From positions 1 through 15,071 of the forward strand of contig JASHTQ010000479.1 in the NCBI GenBank assembly GCA_030040475.1: a stretch of 15,071 bases of DNA, read 5' to 3'. This document shows positions 5,185-11,900 of this stretch, piece by piece; positions within the stretch are counted from its first letter, which is position 1, and every line of letters starts with the position of its first letter. The notes beneath the pieces are model-generated. The model was not told the origin of the DNA, did no database searches, and saw only the letters and a list, made by a program, of their open reading frames with translations. The position numbers and the translations under genes were made by a program. The DNA is from Streptosporangiaceae bacterium (GTDB lineage: Bacteria; Actinomycetota; Actinomycetes; Streptosporangiales; Streptosporangiaceae).

Positions 5185-6105
5185 GTGACGGGAGCAGGTG
5201 CGTGGTCGGCAGGCGCGTGGTCGGCAGGCGCGGCCTGGATCGACGGGCGGTACTGCCCGGTCGGCGACGCCAGGATATCGGTCCTGGACCTCGGCGTGAC
5301 CCGCTCCGACGGCAGCTACGACGTGGTGCACGTCTGGGACGGCCGGTTCTACCGGCTGGACGCCCACCTGGACCGGTTCGGCGCCAGCATGGCCCGGCTC
5401 CGGCTCGACCCGGGGTACAGCAGGGCCGAGATCGAGGCCATCCTGCACGGCTGCGTCAGCCGGGCCGGACTGCGGGAGGCGTACGTCTCGATGACGTGCA
5501 CGCGAGGCCGGCTCGCGGCGGGCAGCCGTGACCTCCGCACCGCGCGGAACACCTTTTACTGCTACGCCGTGCCGTTCGTCTGGATCAGCCGCAGGGCCGA
5601 GGGCGCGAGCATGCGGGTCAGCGAGGTGGTGCGCATCCCGCCGCAGAGCGTCGACCCGCTGGTGAAGAACTATCACTGGCTGGACCTTGACCTGGCCCTG
5701 CTTGACGCCTACGACCATGACGCCGACCTGGTGGTGCTGCGCGACCTGTCCGGCGCGATCACCGAGGGGCCTGGCTACAACGTGTTCGCGTTCACCGGCG
5801 GCCGGTGGCTGACTCCCGCCGGCGGGACGCTGGCCGGCATCACCCGGCGGACGGTGATCGAGCTGGCCCTCGAGGCCGGCCAGCGGGTCGAGCAGGGCAC
5901 GCTGACCGCCGGTGACCTGTCCTCGGCGGCCGAGGTGCTGGTCACCTCCACGGCCGGCGGGGTCATGCCGGTAACCGTCGTCGACGGCAAGCCGGTCGGC
6001 ACCGGCACCCCCGGGCCGCTGACCCGCCAGCTGCAGGACCTGTACTGGGCCAGCCACTCCGACCCGCGCTACGCCACCCCGGTCCGCTACGACGAGTCCG
6101 GCTGA
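5185..6105 (+). CDS. Class IV (fold-type IV) PLP aminotransferase, (R)-amine transaminase-like
   Basis: 306 residues. Fold-type IV landmarks: VGDARISVLDLGVTRSDGSYDVV (26-48) followed by WDGRFYRLDAHLDRF with the phosphate-binding Arg57, the catalytic Lys161 in PLVKNYHW, Glu194 in TEGPGYNVF, LAGITRRTV, and TSTAGGVMPV near the C-terminus. This pattern, especially SDGSYDVVHVWDG and the YWASHSDPRY tail, resembles (R)-selective amine transaminases and related branched-chain/D-amino-acid enzymes; the true substrate is unknown. GTG 5185 is chosen because GGGAGG (5174-5179) sits 5 nt upstream; GTG 5152 and 5170 are in frame but without such a site. The N-terminus contains a 15-bp tandem duplication giving AWSAGAWSAG before the conserved domain. 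Confidence 0.88.
   Translation: MTGAGAWSAGAWSAGAAWIDGRYCPVGDARISVLDLGVTRSDGSYDVVHVWDGRFYRLDAHLDRFGASMARLRLDPGYSRAEIEAILHGCVSRAGLREAYVSMTCTRGRLAAGSRDLRTARNTFYCYAVPFVWISRRAEGASMRVSEVVRIPPQSVDPLVKNYHWLDLDLALLDAYDHDADLVVLRDLSGAITEGPGYNVFAFTGGRWLTPAGGTLAGITRRTVIELALEAGQRVEQGTLTAGDLSSAAEVLVTSTAGGVMPVTVVDGKPVGTGTPGPLTRQLQDLYWASHSDPRYATPVRYDESG
5200..5229 (+). repeat. 15-bp perfect tandem duplication
   Basis: GCGTGGTCGGCAGGC occurs twice head to tail (5200-5214, 5215-5229), in frame, encoding AWSAG twice in the extreme N-terminus of the aminotransferase, outside the conserved fold. It looks like a recent slippage event. Confidence 0.9.
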
Positions 6106-6107
6106 CC

Positions 6108-6161
6108 GGCCCGCCCCGGCCCGCCCCGTTCCGTCCCCGGTCCCCGGTCCCCGGTCCGGGG
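6108..6161. repeat. GC-rich tandem repeats and hairpin after the aminotransferase
   Basis: GGCCCGCCCC is repeated twice (6108-6127), then TCCCCGG three times (6134-6154), followed by TCCGGGG (6155-6161), which can pair with any of the CCCCGG copies. This lies just past the aminotransferase stop and may end its transcript through a GC-rich hairpin without a U-run. The rest of the gap to 6344 (about 180 nt) shows no gene; it holds a TCGCCGGCGA palindrome and TCACCATGGTGA (6329-6340). Confidence 0.55.
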
Positions 6162-6344
6162 CAATCGCGGGTTCGCGCCACAGTGATCAGTGTTATGCGT
6201 GAGGCTATCGATACCTGGCAGGGATGCGTCGCCGGCGAAGCGATGGGGTGCGTGTCCCCCGGGTCCCGATAGACGAGGCTTGTGACCCCCGCACCCCGAT
6301 CAGTTCGTCACGGACAGCACGGCGGCGCTCACCATGGTGAACGG

Positions 6345-6716
6345 CTACCGCCACTCCGGCAGCTGCTGCAGCGACCAGGTGTTGCCGTCAGGGTCGGCGA
6401 ACCTGACGAACGATCCCCACGGCTGGACGTCCACCTCGCTGGCCTGCACCCCGTGCGCCAGGAGTTCCTGCCTGGCGGCCGCCGCGTCCGCGACCACGCA
6501 CTGCACGCCCTTCTGCGAGCCCGGCGCCATCTCGGTGATCCCGGTGCCGAGCACGATGGAGCACGCCGACCCCGGGGGCGTGAGCTGCACGAACCGCAGC
6601 GTCTCGCTGACCTGGTAGTCATGGTCGGCGTTGAACCCGACCTGGTCCACGTAGAAGGCCTTGGCCCGGTCCACGTCCGTCACCGGGATAGCAACCAGCT
6701 CGATCTTCCAGTCCAT
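6345..6716 (-). CDS. VOC (glyoxalase/bleomycin-resistance fold) protein
   Basis: 123 residues, one vicinal-oxygen-chelate domain. It shows the typical IPVTDVDRAKAFYVDQVGF opening (10-28), RFVQLTPPGSACSIVLG (41-57) and the closing FVRFADPDGNTWSLQQLP (103-120). This subgroup is often annotated glyoxalase or bleomycin-resistance-like; metal ligands and substrate cannot be assigned safely, and no partner gene suggests a role. ATG 6716 is chosen because homology starts immediately after it, and TAGCGT (6729-6724) lies 7 nt upstream with no ribosome site, again suggesting a leaderless mRNA. Confidence 0.85.
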   Translation of the reverse strand: MDWKIELVAIPVTDVDRAKAFYVDQVGFNADHDYQVSETLRFVQLTPPGSACSIVLGTGITEMAPGSQKGVQCVVADAAAARQELLAHGVQASEVDVQPWGSFVRFADPDGNTWSLQQLPEWR

Positions 6717-6723
6717 AGCAGGA

Positions 6724-6729
6724 ACGCTA
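6724..6729 (-). promoter_or_regulatory. -10 box of the VOC gene
   Basis: TAGCGT on the minus strand ends 7 nt before ATG 6716, and there is no Shine-Dalgarno sequence. The -35 region is not recognisable. Confidence 0.4.
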
Positions 6730-6767
6730 TACGCCGGCCGGCCGCGCCGAGGGGCTGACGTCCTCGG

Positions 6768-6784
6768 GCGCCGTATTACGGTGC
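6768..6784 (+). promoter_or_regulatory. Palindrome around a -10-like box upstream of the serpin gene
   Basis: GCGCCGTATTACGGTGC is a 17-bp inverted repeat (8+1+8, one mismatched pair). It contains TATTAC (6774-6779), a plausible plus-strand -10 box giving a leader of about 40 nt before ATG 6829. Operator function is a guess. Confidence 0.35.
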
Positions 6785-6828
6785 TGCAACGGGTGAAACC
6801 GAATCCGGGCATGCCTCGTCAGATCGGC

Positions 6829-7907
6829 ATGAAAAAACGGGGAGCGGCCGCCGGACTGGCGGTGACGGCGGCGGCCTTGATGGTCGCCGGATGCGGATCG
6901 GCGCACTCGGCGGCACCGCGCAGGCGATGGCTGGCGTGCTGCACCTGCCCGCGGCGAGCGGCCAGGCGCTGGAGGCGGGCCTGCAGGCACGGTTGGCGGC
7001 GATGCGCGACCTGGACGGCCCGGGCGTGACGGTCTCCTCCACCGACCAGGTGTGGGACGACCCGAGCGTGCAGACCCTGCGCAGCTACCTCAACGCGGTC
7101 GCCACCGGCTACGGCGCCTGCGTGGCCCACGTGCCGCTGCTGAGCGACCCCGGCAAGGCCGAGCAGGAGATCAACCAGGCGATCTCGGCCGCCACCCGCG
7201 GGCACATCCCGCAACTGCTGCAGCCCGGCATGCTGCAGGACGACGCCTGGGTGCTCACCGACGCGCTGTACCTGCAGGCCGGATGGGCCACCCCGTTCCA
7301 GGCCAGCCAGACCGCTCCGGGGCCGTTCACCACCGCCGCGGGCCGTCGCGCCACCGTGAGCTACCTGAACGGCGGCGGCTACCGCGTCTTCCAGATGGCC
7401 GGCTGGACCGCGGTGTCGCTTCCGTACCGCGGCGGCAAGCTGACCATGGTCGCGCTGCTGCCGCCCTCGGGCGCCGCGTCCTGCGCCATGCCCGCGGCGT
7501 CCGCGCTCGGCACGATCACGACGACGCTGGCCGGGCATGCCTCGGCTGCCGGCCTCAGCGGCGACGACGCCGTCGCGCTGCCCAAGGTGAACCTCAGCAC
7601 CCGGGTCGGCCTGAAGGACCTGCTGAGCCGTCTGGGCATGGGCGTCGCGTTCACCGGAGCCGCAGACTTCAGCGGGCTGTCGCCGCAGGCGTGCTGCATC
7701 GGCCTCGTGGAGCAGGCCGCCACCTTGCAGGTCGGGGAGAAGGGCACGGTGGCCAGCGCCGCGACCGCGGTGGGCGTGGTGGCCAGCGCGGCGCAAGCGC
7801 CGAAGCGCGTGATCACCTTCGATCGTCCGTACCTGCTGCTGGTGACCGACACGAGCACCGGCGAGCCGCTCCTCATGGCCAGGGTCGCCGACCCGGCCGC
7901 GAGCTGA
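6829..7907 (+). pseudogene. Serpin-family lipoprotein, disrupted by frameshift and N-terminal deletion
   Basis: ATG 6829 starts a lipoprotein signal peptide: MKKRG, a hydrophobic stretch and a VAGC lipobox (Cys22). About ten residues later the coding potential jumps to another frame, where a serpin runs to the TGA at 7907. In that frame the first ATG is 6891, giving 338 residues. Recognisable are TAQAMAGVLHLP (helix near the start of the fold), VLTDALYLQAGWATPF, AVSLPYRGGKLTMVALLP, the inhibitory hinge GTVASAATAVGVV about 45 residues from the end, and FDRPYLLLV. Secreted serpins inhibit serine proteases by loop insertion. Full serpins need roughly 70 more N-terminal residues (helices A-B), which are absent between lipobox and fold. 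A single sequencing error would not restore them, so the gene looks inactivated; an internal start making a non-secreted fragment is the alternative. Confidence 0.7.
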
Positions 7908-7934
7908 CGGCTACCGGCCGCGAGCTGACGGCTA
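7893..7934. repeat. 21-bp perfect tandem duplication spanning two convergent stop codons
   Basis: A 21-bp unit beginning CCGGCCGCGAGCTGACGG occurs twice head to tail (7893-7913 and 7914-7934). The first copy carries the TGA stop of the serpin frame (7905-7907). The last three bases of the second copy are the TAG stop of the minus-strand VOC gene (7934-7932). The duplication separates the two convergent genes. Confidence 0.95.
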
Positions 7935-8408
7935 GCCCGCGGAGGTTACGGTCGCGCCCCATTCGGCGGGGCCGACGTCCCGCGCGTGCGCGGCGAAGAG
8001 CCAGTGGTGGCCGTCGAGGTCGAGGACACCGTACTGGCGCTCCCCGTACATGGTCTCGTGCGGCTCTTCGACGATCGTGGCGCCCGCCGCCCTGGCCTTC
8101 TCGTAGTGCGCGTCCACATCGGGGACGAACACGGTCAGCGACTGTGTCCCGTAGCCGAGTTCCGCCGGGGTCTTCTCGCCGGGACCTGCCGCGTTCAGCA
8201 TTACCCAGGCCGCACCGAGATGCACCTGCGCCCCGTTCGGCGCATCCGGCTCCCCGTAGCGGTAATGCTCCCCGAAACCGAACACGGCCGTGAGCCAGCG
8301 TGACGCCTCCGCGACGTTACGATAGATAACGTGCGGCAGGATGATATTCGCCGGAACCGAGCGGTTGGTCACCACTGGATGCTCGTCCGCGCTGGTCTGA
8401 TCTGTCAC
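7932..8408 (-). CDS. VOC family protein, PhnB/glyoxalase-like
   Basis: 158 residues. The paired beta-alpha-beta modules are visible: HVIYRNVAEASRWLTAVFGF (26-45) with YGEPDAPNGAQVHLG, then SLTVFVPDVDAHYEKARAAGA (89-109) and GERQYGVLDLDGHHWLFA (122-139), the last including the Tyr-x-x-x-Asp-x-x-Gly-His closing pattern. Proteins of this type are usually annotated as VOC or glyoxalase; substrate unknown. It is unrelated in detail to the VOC protein at 6345-6716. GTG 8408 is the only sensible start; there is no ribosome site, and TTAAAT lies 6 nt upstream. A DUF1707 gene diverges 17 bp away. Confidence 0.85.
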   Translation of the reverse strand: MTDQTSADEHPVVTNRSVPANIILPHVIYRNVAEASRWLTAVFGFGEHYRYGEPDAPNGAQVHLGAAWVMLNAAGPGEKTPAELGYGTQSLTVFVPDVDAHYEKARAAGATIVEEPHETMYGERQYGVLDLDGHHWLFAAHARDVGPAEWGATVTSAG

Positions 8409-8425
8409 GGGATCATTTAACCGCC
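8409..8425. promoter_or_regulatory. 17-bp divergent start region
   Basis: This gap between GTG 8408 (minus) and ATG 8426 (plus) holds the only A/T island nearby, CATTTAA. On the minus strand it reads TTAAAT, 6 nt from the GTG. On the plus strand no TANNNT box is present. Both genes lack ribosome sites; a shared leaderless promoter is plausible but less clear than at 4282-4291. Confidence 0.3.
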
Positions 8426-8959
8426 ATGGGCACCGACGAGGCAGGCCGGCTGCGGGCCTCGCACGCCGACCGGGAGCGGGCGATCGAGGCGCTCAAGGTC
8501 GCCTTCGTGCAGGGCCGCCTTGACAGGCACGAGTTCGACGCGCGGGTGGGCAAGGTATTCGCCTCACGGACCTACCTGGAACTGACCGCGGTCACCGCCG
8601 ACATCCCGCCCGCCGCCGCCCCGGCCCGGCCGCTCCCAGCCGAGCGGCTCCCGGCCGAGCGCCTTCCGGCCGAGCGCCTTCCAGCCGAGCGCCTTCCGGC
8701 CCGGCGGCCGCCGGTAAGCAGGGGCGTCAAGTCGGGCCTGACGGTGATCGCGGCGGGAACCGCGCTGGCCGCGTCCATCTGGACGATCGCGTTGATCACC
8801 CAGAACGCCACCGCGATCCTGCTGGCCATGACCATCACCATCGCGTATGCGGGAACCCTGATCCTGGGCAGCTCGGTACTGCTCGACGCCCTCCCGCGGA
8901 AGCGCTCCCGCCCGCGGCCCTTGTCCAGCCCGCCGCTAGGCCAGGTCGGGATCAGGTAA
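8426..8959 (+). CDS. DUF1707 (SHOCT-like) membrane protein with AERLP repeats
   Basis: 177 residues. Residues 9-61 are a classic DUF1707 domain: LRASHADRERAIEALKVAF, then GRLDRHEFDARVGKVFASRTYLEL and ADIP. A Pro/Arg-rich linker with four exact AERLP repeats (72-91) follows, then two predicted transmembrane helices (about 104-124 and 128-153) and a basic tail. DUF1707 is common at the N-terminus of actinobacterial membrane proteins; its role is unknown, and it resembles the short oligomerisation domain SHOCT. The linker would sit on the same side as the DUF1707 domain, probably cytoplasmic. ATG 8426 is supported by homology from residue 9. Confidence 0.85.
   Translation: MGTDEAGRLRASHADRERAIEALKVAFVQGRLDRHEFDARVGKVFASRTYLELTAVTADIPPAAAPARPLPAERLPAERLPAERLPAERLPARRPPVSRGVKSGLTVIAAGTALAASIWTIALITQNATAILLAMTITIAYAGTLILGSSVLLDALPRKRSRPRPLSSPPLGQVGIR
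8639..8698 (+). repeat. Four 15-bp tandem repeats coding AERLP
   Basis: Units start at 8639, 8654, 8669 and 8684, with consensus GCCGAGCGCCTTCCG. Unit 1 differs (GGCTCCC in place of GCCTTCC) and unit 3 ends in A. A degenerate unit follows (ARRPP) and a similar RPLP precedes. In frame with the DUF1707 protein, so copy-number change alters linker length only. Confidence 0.95.
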
Positions 8960-9140
8960 GCCCGCCAGGCGGCTGATCACTACCGCCATCCCGGCAGCAC
9001 CTGGTGACGGGCGGGTCCTCACCGCTGTCCGGCAGCAGGCCGAGCAGGTCAGGGGCCGTTAGACGCCACCGGTACTGCCGAGGTGGGAGACTTGCCGGGA
9101 TTACTGGCGTGGTGGCCGGTGTGTCGTGGGAGGGCAGCCA
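8960..9140. other. Gap between two membrane protein genes
   Basis: About 180 nt without a recognisable gene. CCGCC-A-GGCGG at 8962-8972 directly after the DUF1707 stop is a short inverted repeat, too tight for a stable terminator alone. GGGAGGG (9128-9134) is the ribosome site of the next gene. No promoter could be picked with confidence. Confidence 0.4.
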
Positions 9141-9701
9141 GTGGTTCCGGATAGCTTCACCGGGTACTTCGCGGCGGCGGGGACCGCCGCGGGAGCGCTT
9201 ATCGGCCTGCTGTTCGTCGCGGCCTCGCTGAGACCGGAGACGGTGCTGGGCAAGGGCGCCCCGCCCGCCGCCCGGTCCGTCGCGGGTTCCGCGTTCACCG
9301 CCCTGGTCAACAGCTTCTTCGTCTCGCTCCTCGCGCTGATCCCGCTGACCAGCCTTGGCGAGGTCGCCACGACGATGGCGCTGGTGAGCCTGTACAGCAC
9401 CTGGCGGCTGCATAGGGAGCTGGCCTGGCACCAGACCGCAAAGGTGCAGATGTTCCTCGCGATCACCGCCTACGTCATCCAGCTGGGGGTGGGCATCGCC
9501 CTTACCGTCAAGCCGCACGACCAGTCTTACGTCTATGCGGTGGCCTACGTGCTCGTCGCCTCGTTCGCCGTCGCGCTGCGGCGGGCGTGGTCGCTGATGC
9601 AAGGGCAAGCCTCCCCGGAGCACGAAGTCTCCGCGGAGCACGAGGGCCGGTTATTACCGGACCCAGTCACACGGACCAGGAGGCCAGGAACGCGCCGATG
9701 A
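9141..9701 (+). CDS. Small multi-pass membrane protein of unknown function
   Basis: 186 residues. Hydrophobic segments at about 7-29, 50-69, 72-88, 102-123 and 129-147 suggest four or five membrane passes. The C-terminal 35 residues are polar and charged (SPEHEVSAEHEGR) and probably cytoplasmic. The opening FTGYFAAAGTAAGALIGLLFVA is a pattern I have seen in uncharacterised actinobacterial membrane proteins; no enzymatic motif is visible. GTG 9141 is preferred over the in-frame GTG at 9126 because GGGAGGG lies 6 nt before it. It converges on the dehydrogenase operon. Confidence 0.75.
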   Translation: MVPDSFTGYFAAAGTAAGALIGLLFVAASLRPETVLGKGAPPAARSVAGSAFTALVNSFFVSLLALIPLTSLGEVATTMALVSLYSTWRLHRELAWHQTAKVQMFLAITAYVIQLGVGIALTVKPHDQSYVYAVAYVLVASFAVALRRAWSLMQGQASPEHEVSAEHEGRLLPDPVTRTRRPGTRR

Positions 9702-9708
9702 CCCCGCC

Positions 9709-9769
9709 GCCGATGATCGTCGGCCGGCCGGCCACTCCGAACGCCCCCTCAGCTGGCCTTTGCTAGGCC
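9709..9769. terminator. Candidate hairpins between convergent genes
   Basis: GCCGATGATCGTCGGC (9709-9724; one mismatched pair) follows the membrane protein stop. GGCCT-TTGCT-AGGCC (9755-9769) overlaps the stop of the minus-strand operon. Neither has a long U-run; transcription ending here is inferred from the convergent layout. Confidence 0.35.
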
Positions 9770-10917
9770 GACGTCGTAGCGCCCGGGCCGGTCACCTCGC
9801 TCACCGCGACCCAGCGGCCGCTGGCGGCCGACCTCTCGATCGCCTCGCAGACGGCCTGCACCGCGGCCCCCCGGTCAAATCCCGGCGCCCACGCGGCCGA
9901 AGGCCAGCCCTCGAGCAGGTCGGCGACCTGGTTGGCGAACGAGGAGCCGTACCCGACGCCCTGGCCGATCGGCCACCACTGGGCGGCGTACGGGTGGCTG
10001 GGGTGCTCGGCGCGGATCCGCCGCATGCCGTAAAGGCCCGGGTCATCGCCCGCGCCGGAGTACCACAGCTCGTTCAGCCTGGCGTAGCTGAAGACCAGCG
10101 TGCCGCGGCTGCCGTTCACCTCGACGGTGAAGTCGCAGGGCCGGCCGACGGCGGCGCGCGCCACCTCGAACACCCCGAGCGCGCCGGACTCGAACCGCAG
10201 CAGGGCACTGGCGGCGTCATCGACGCTCACCGGCACGCTCCCGCCATCATCCCCCGCCCGCTCCCCGGTGAACGTGGCCGCCTGCGCGCACGTGCCCCGC
10301 ACCGGCCCGGCCATGGCCAGCGCCATGTCGATCAGGTGGCTGCCGAGGTCGGTGATCGTGGAGCCACCCATGGCCAGGTCGAAGCGCCAGTCATACGGGA
10401 CGGCCGGGTCGGCGAACTCATCGGACAGCCAGGACGCCCGCCAGAGCCTGATCTCCCCGACCGCGCCCTCGGCGATCATGCGGCACATCAGCGCCACCGC
10501 GGGCAGCCGCCGGTAGTTGAAGCCGACCGCATGGTGCACTCCGGCCCGCCTCACCGCGGCGAGCGCCGCGGCCGCCTCCCGGTAGGACAACGCCAGCGGC
10601 TTCTCGCACAGCACGGCCTTGCCCGCGTCCGCCGCGGCGATCGCGATCTGCGCGTGCGTACCTGGCGGCGTGCAGATGTCCACTACGTCGACGTCATCGC
10701 GCTGGATCAGCGCCCGCCAGTCTGTGACAACAGACGGCACCCCATACGCCGAAGCCGCCAAAGCCACCGCGTCACCATCCCGGCCGGACATCACGGTGAC
10801 CGCGGGCGTGACCGGCAGGCGGCGCAGCATCGGCGCGACCCGGTAGCCGTAGCTGTGCGCCTTGCCCATCAGCCCGTAACCGACGATGCCGACCCGGAGC
10901 TCCGGGCCCGCGCTCAT
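9763..10917 (-). CDS. Gfo/Idh/MocA dehydrogenase, levoglucosan dehydrogenase-like
   Basis: 384 residues, last gene of the operon. The N-terminal Rossmann domain has GIVGYGLMGKAHS (10-22). CEKP (104-107) supplies the catalytic lysine Lys106. FNYRRLPAV (133-141) and the D-x-x-x-H catalytic pair Asp190/His194 (TDLGSHLID) are intact, and the C-terminal sheet domain contains HPYAAQWWPIGQGVGYG. GKAHS, NYRRxPAV and the HPY...WPI...GYG segment recall bacterial levoglucosan dehydrogenase, which oxidises C3 of an anhydrosugar with NAD; other 3-oxidising glycoside dehydrogenases share them. Substrate is therefore only suggested. ATG 10917 overlaps the upstream stop by 4 nt (ATGA) and has GGGCGG just before it. 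Confidence 0.88.
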   Translation of the reverse strand: MSAGPELRVGIVGYGLMGKAHSYGYRVAPMLRRLPVTPAVTVMSGRDGDAVALAASAYGVPSVVTDWRALIQRDDVDVVDICTPPGTHAQIAIAAADAGKAVLCEKPLALSYREAAAALAAVRRAGVHHAVGFNYRRLPAVALMCRMIAEGAVGEIRLWRASWLSDEFADPAVPYDWRFDLAMGGSTITDLGSHLIDMALAMAGPVRGTCAQAATFTGERAGDDGGSVPVSVDDAASALLRFESGALGVFEVARAAVGRPCDFTVEVNGSRGTLVFSYARLNELWYSGAGDDPGLYGMRRIRAEHPSHPYAAQWWPIGQGVGYGSSFANQVADLLEGWPSAAWAPGFDRGAAVQAVCEAIERSAASGRWVAVSEVTGPGATTSA

Positions 10918-11900
10918 CCGCCCGCCCGGTGCCGGTAGCTCGGCGGCAGCTCCGCGGCGACCCCGGACCCGGCCGGGGCAACGGACCCGCTCAGGGCCGG
11001 AATCCGGGAGCTGACCAGCTCCGCCGCGGCCAGCGCCGCGACCGCATCGCAAGCCGTCGCACCCTCGCACGGTCCCCCGGCCGCGTACGAGGCGAAGCTC
11101 TCCGCCTGCCGCCGCAGCGCGTCAAGCTGCGCGCGCTCGCCCTCGGCAGGATCGATCACCGTACACCGCTCGCTGCCCCCGGCGCCGAACACCTCCGCCC
11201 AGACCGCGTCCCCCGCCGAGTAATACCGCCCCAGCGACACGAACCCGGCCGCGCCCCCGGACAGGGACACGATCACCTGCGCGCTGTCGACGTCGTCAAC
11301 CCCGTCAGGCCCGGGCACGGACACCGCCGCGACGGTCCCGATGTCCTGCCCGGTCAGCCAGCGCAGCTGGTCGAACTCGTGCACCCCCATGTCGATCGCG
11401 ATCCCCCCGCTGTGCGCGCGGAAGGCCAGCGGCGGCGGCTCGCGGTCCCACTGGTAGCAGGTCACCAGGTGGATGGCGCCGAACGACCCGGCCGCGATCC
11501 GGTCGTGCAGCTCCCGCAGCCCGGGCACGAACCTGCGCCAGTACGCCACCTGCAACGGCACCCCAAGATCGGCCGCCGAAGACGCCGACGCGCGCGCGAC
11601 GGCAGCCGTCAGCCCGCACGGCTTCTCGCACAGGATCGGCACCCCCCGCGCCGCCGCCTCGGCGATGATGCCGCCGTGCTGGTCCGTGGGCGCCGCGATA
11701 AGCACCCCATCAAGCGGCGCGTCGGAGAGCAGGTCAGCGACGCTCGGATACACCGCCACCCCAGGTGCCGCGACGGCCTCACGCGCAGCAACAGACATCT
11801 CCGCGATCGCCGTCACCGCAACCCGCGACGACCCCGCCAGCGCCCGCAGATGCGTCCGTCCCATCCGCCCCGCGCCGATCAGCCCCAGCCGGAAGACCAT
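10914..11900 (-). CDS. Gfo/Idh/MocA dehydrogenase, inositol 2-dehydrogenase (IolG)-like
   Basis: 328 residues. LGLIGAGRMGRTH (5-17) is the dinucleotide loop and CEKP (91-94) carries Lys93. GGIAIDMGVHEFDQLRWLTG holds Asp170 and His174, the catalytic pair, in the exact context typical of IolG-type myo-inositol dehydrogenases (IDM-IHDFD-RFL). YWRRFVPGLREL (120-131) is the usual substrate-side helix. It probably oxidises an inositol or sugar secondary alcohol with NAD(P), or reduces a keto-sugar. Its start ATG 11900 overlaps the upstream TGA by one base (TGATG); GTG 11903 is an alternative with a 4-nt overlap. The C-terminus is shorter than that of the following dehydrogenase. Confidence 0.85.
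   Translation of the reverse strand: MVFRLGLIGAGRMGRTHLRALAGSSRVAVTAIAEMSVAAREAVAAPGVAVYPSVADLLSDAPLDGVLIAAPTDQHGGIIAEAAARGVPILCEKPCGLTAAVARASASSAADLGVPLQVAYWRRFVPGLRELHDRIAAGSFGAIHLVTCYQWDREPPPLAFRAHSGGIAIDMGVHEFDQLRWLTGQDIGTVAAVSVPGPDGVDDVDSAQVIVSLSGGAAGFVSLGRYYSAGDAVWAEVFGAGGSERCTVIDPAEGERAQLDALRRQAESFASYAAGGPCEGATACDAVAALAAAELVSSRIPALSGSVAPAGSGVAAELPPSYRHRAGG

Noticed and set aside
6162..6328. Possible small gene or RNA in the gap after the aminotransferase (GGGTTCGCGCC looked like a tRNA T-loop)
   Set aside because: No cloverleaf could be folded around it, and short frames on both strands lack ribosome sites or family resemblance.
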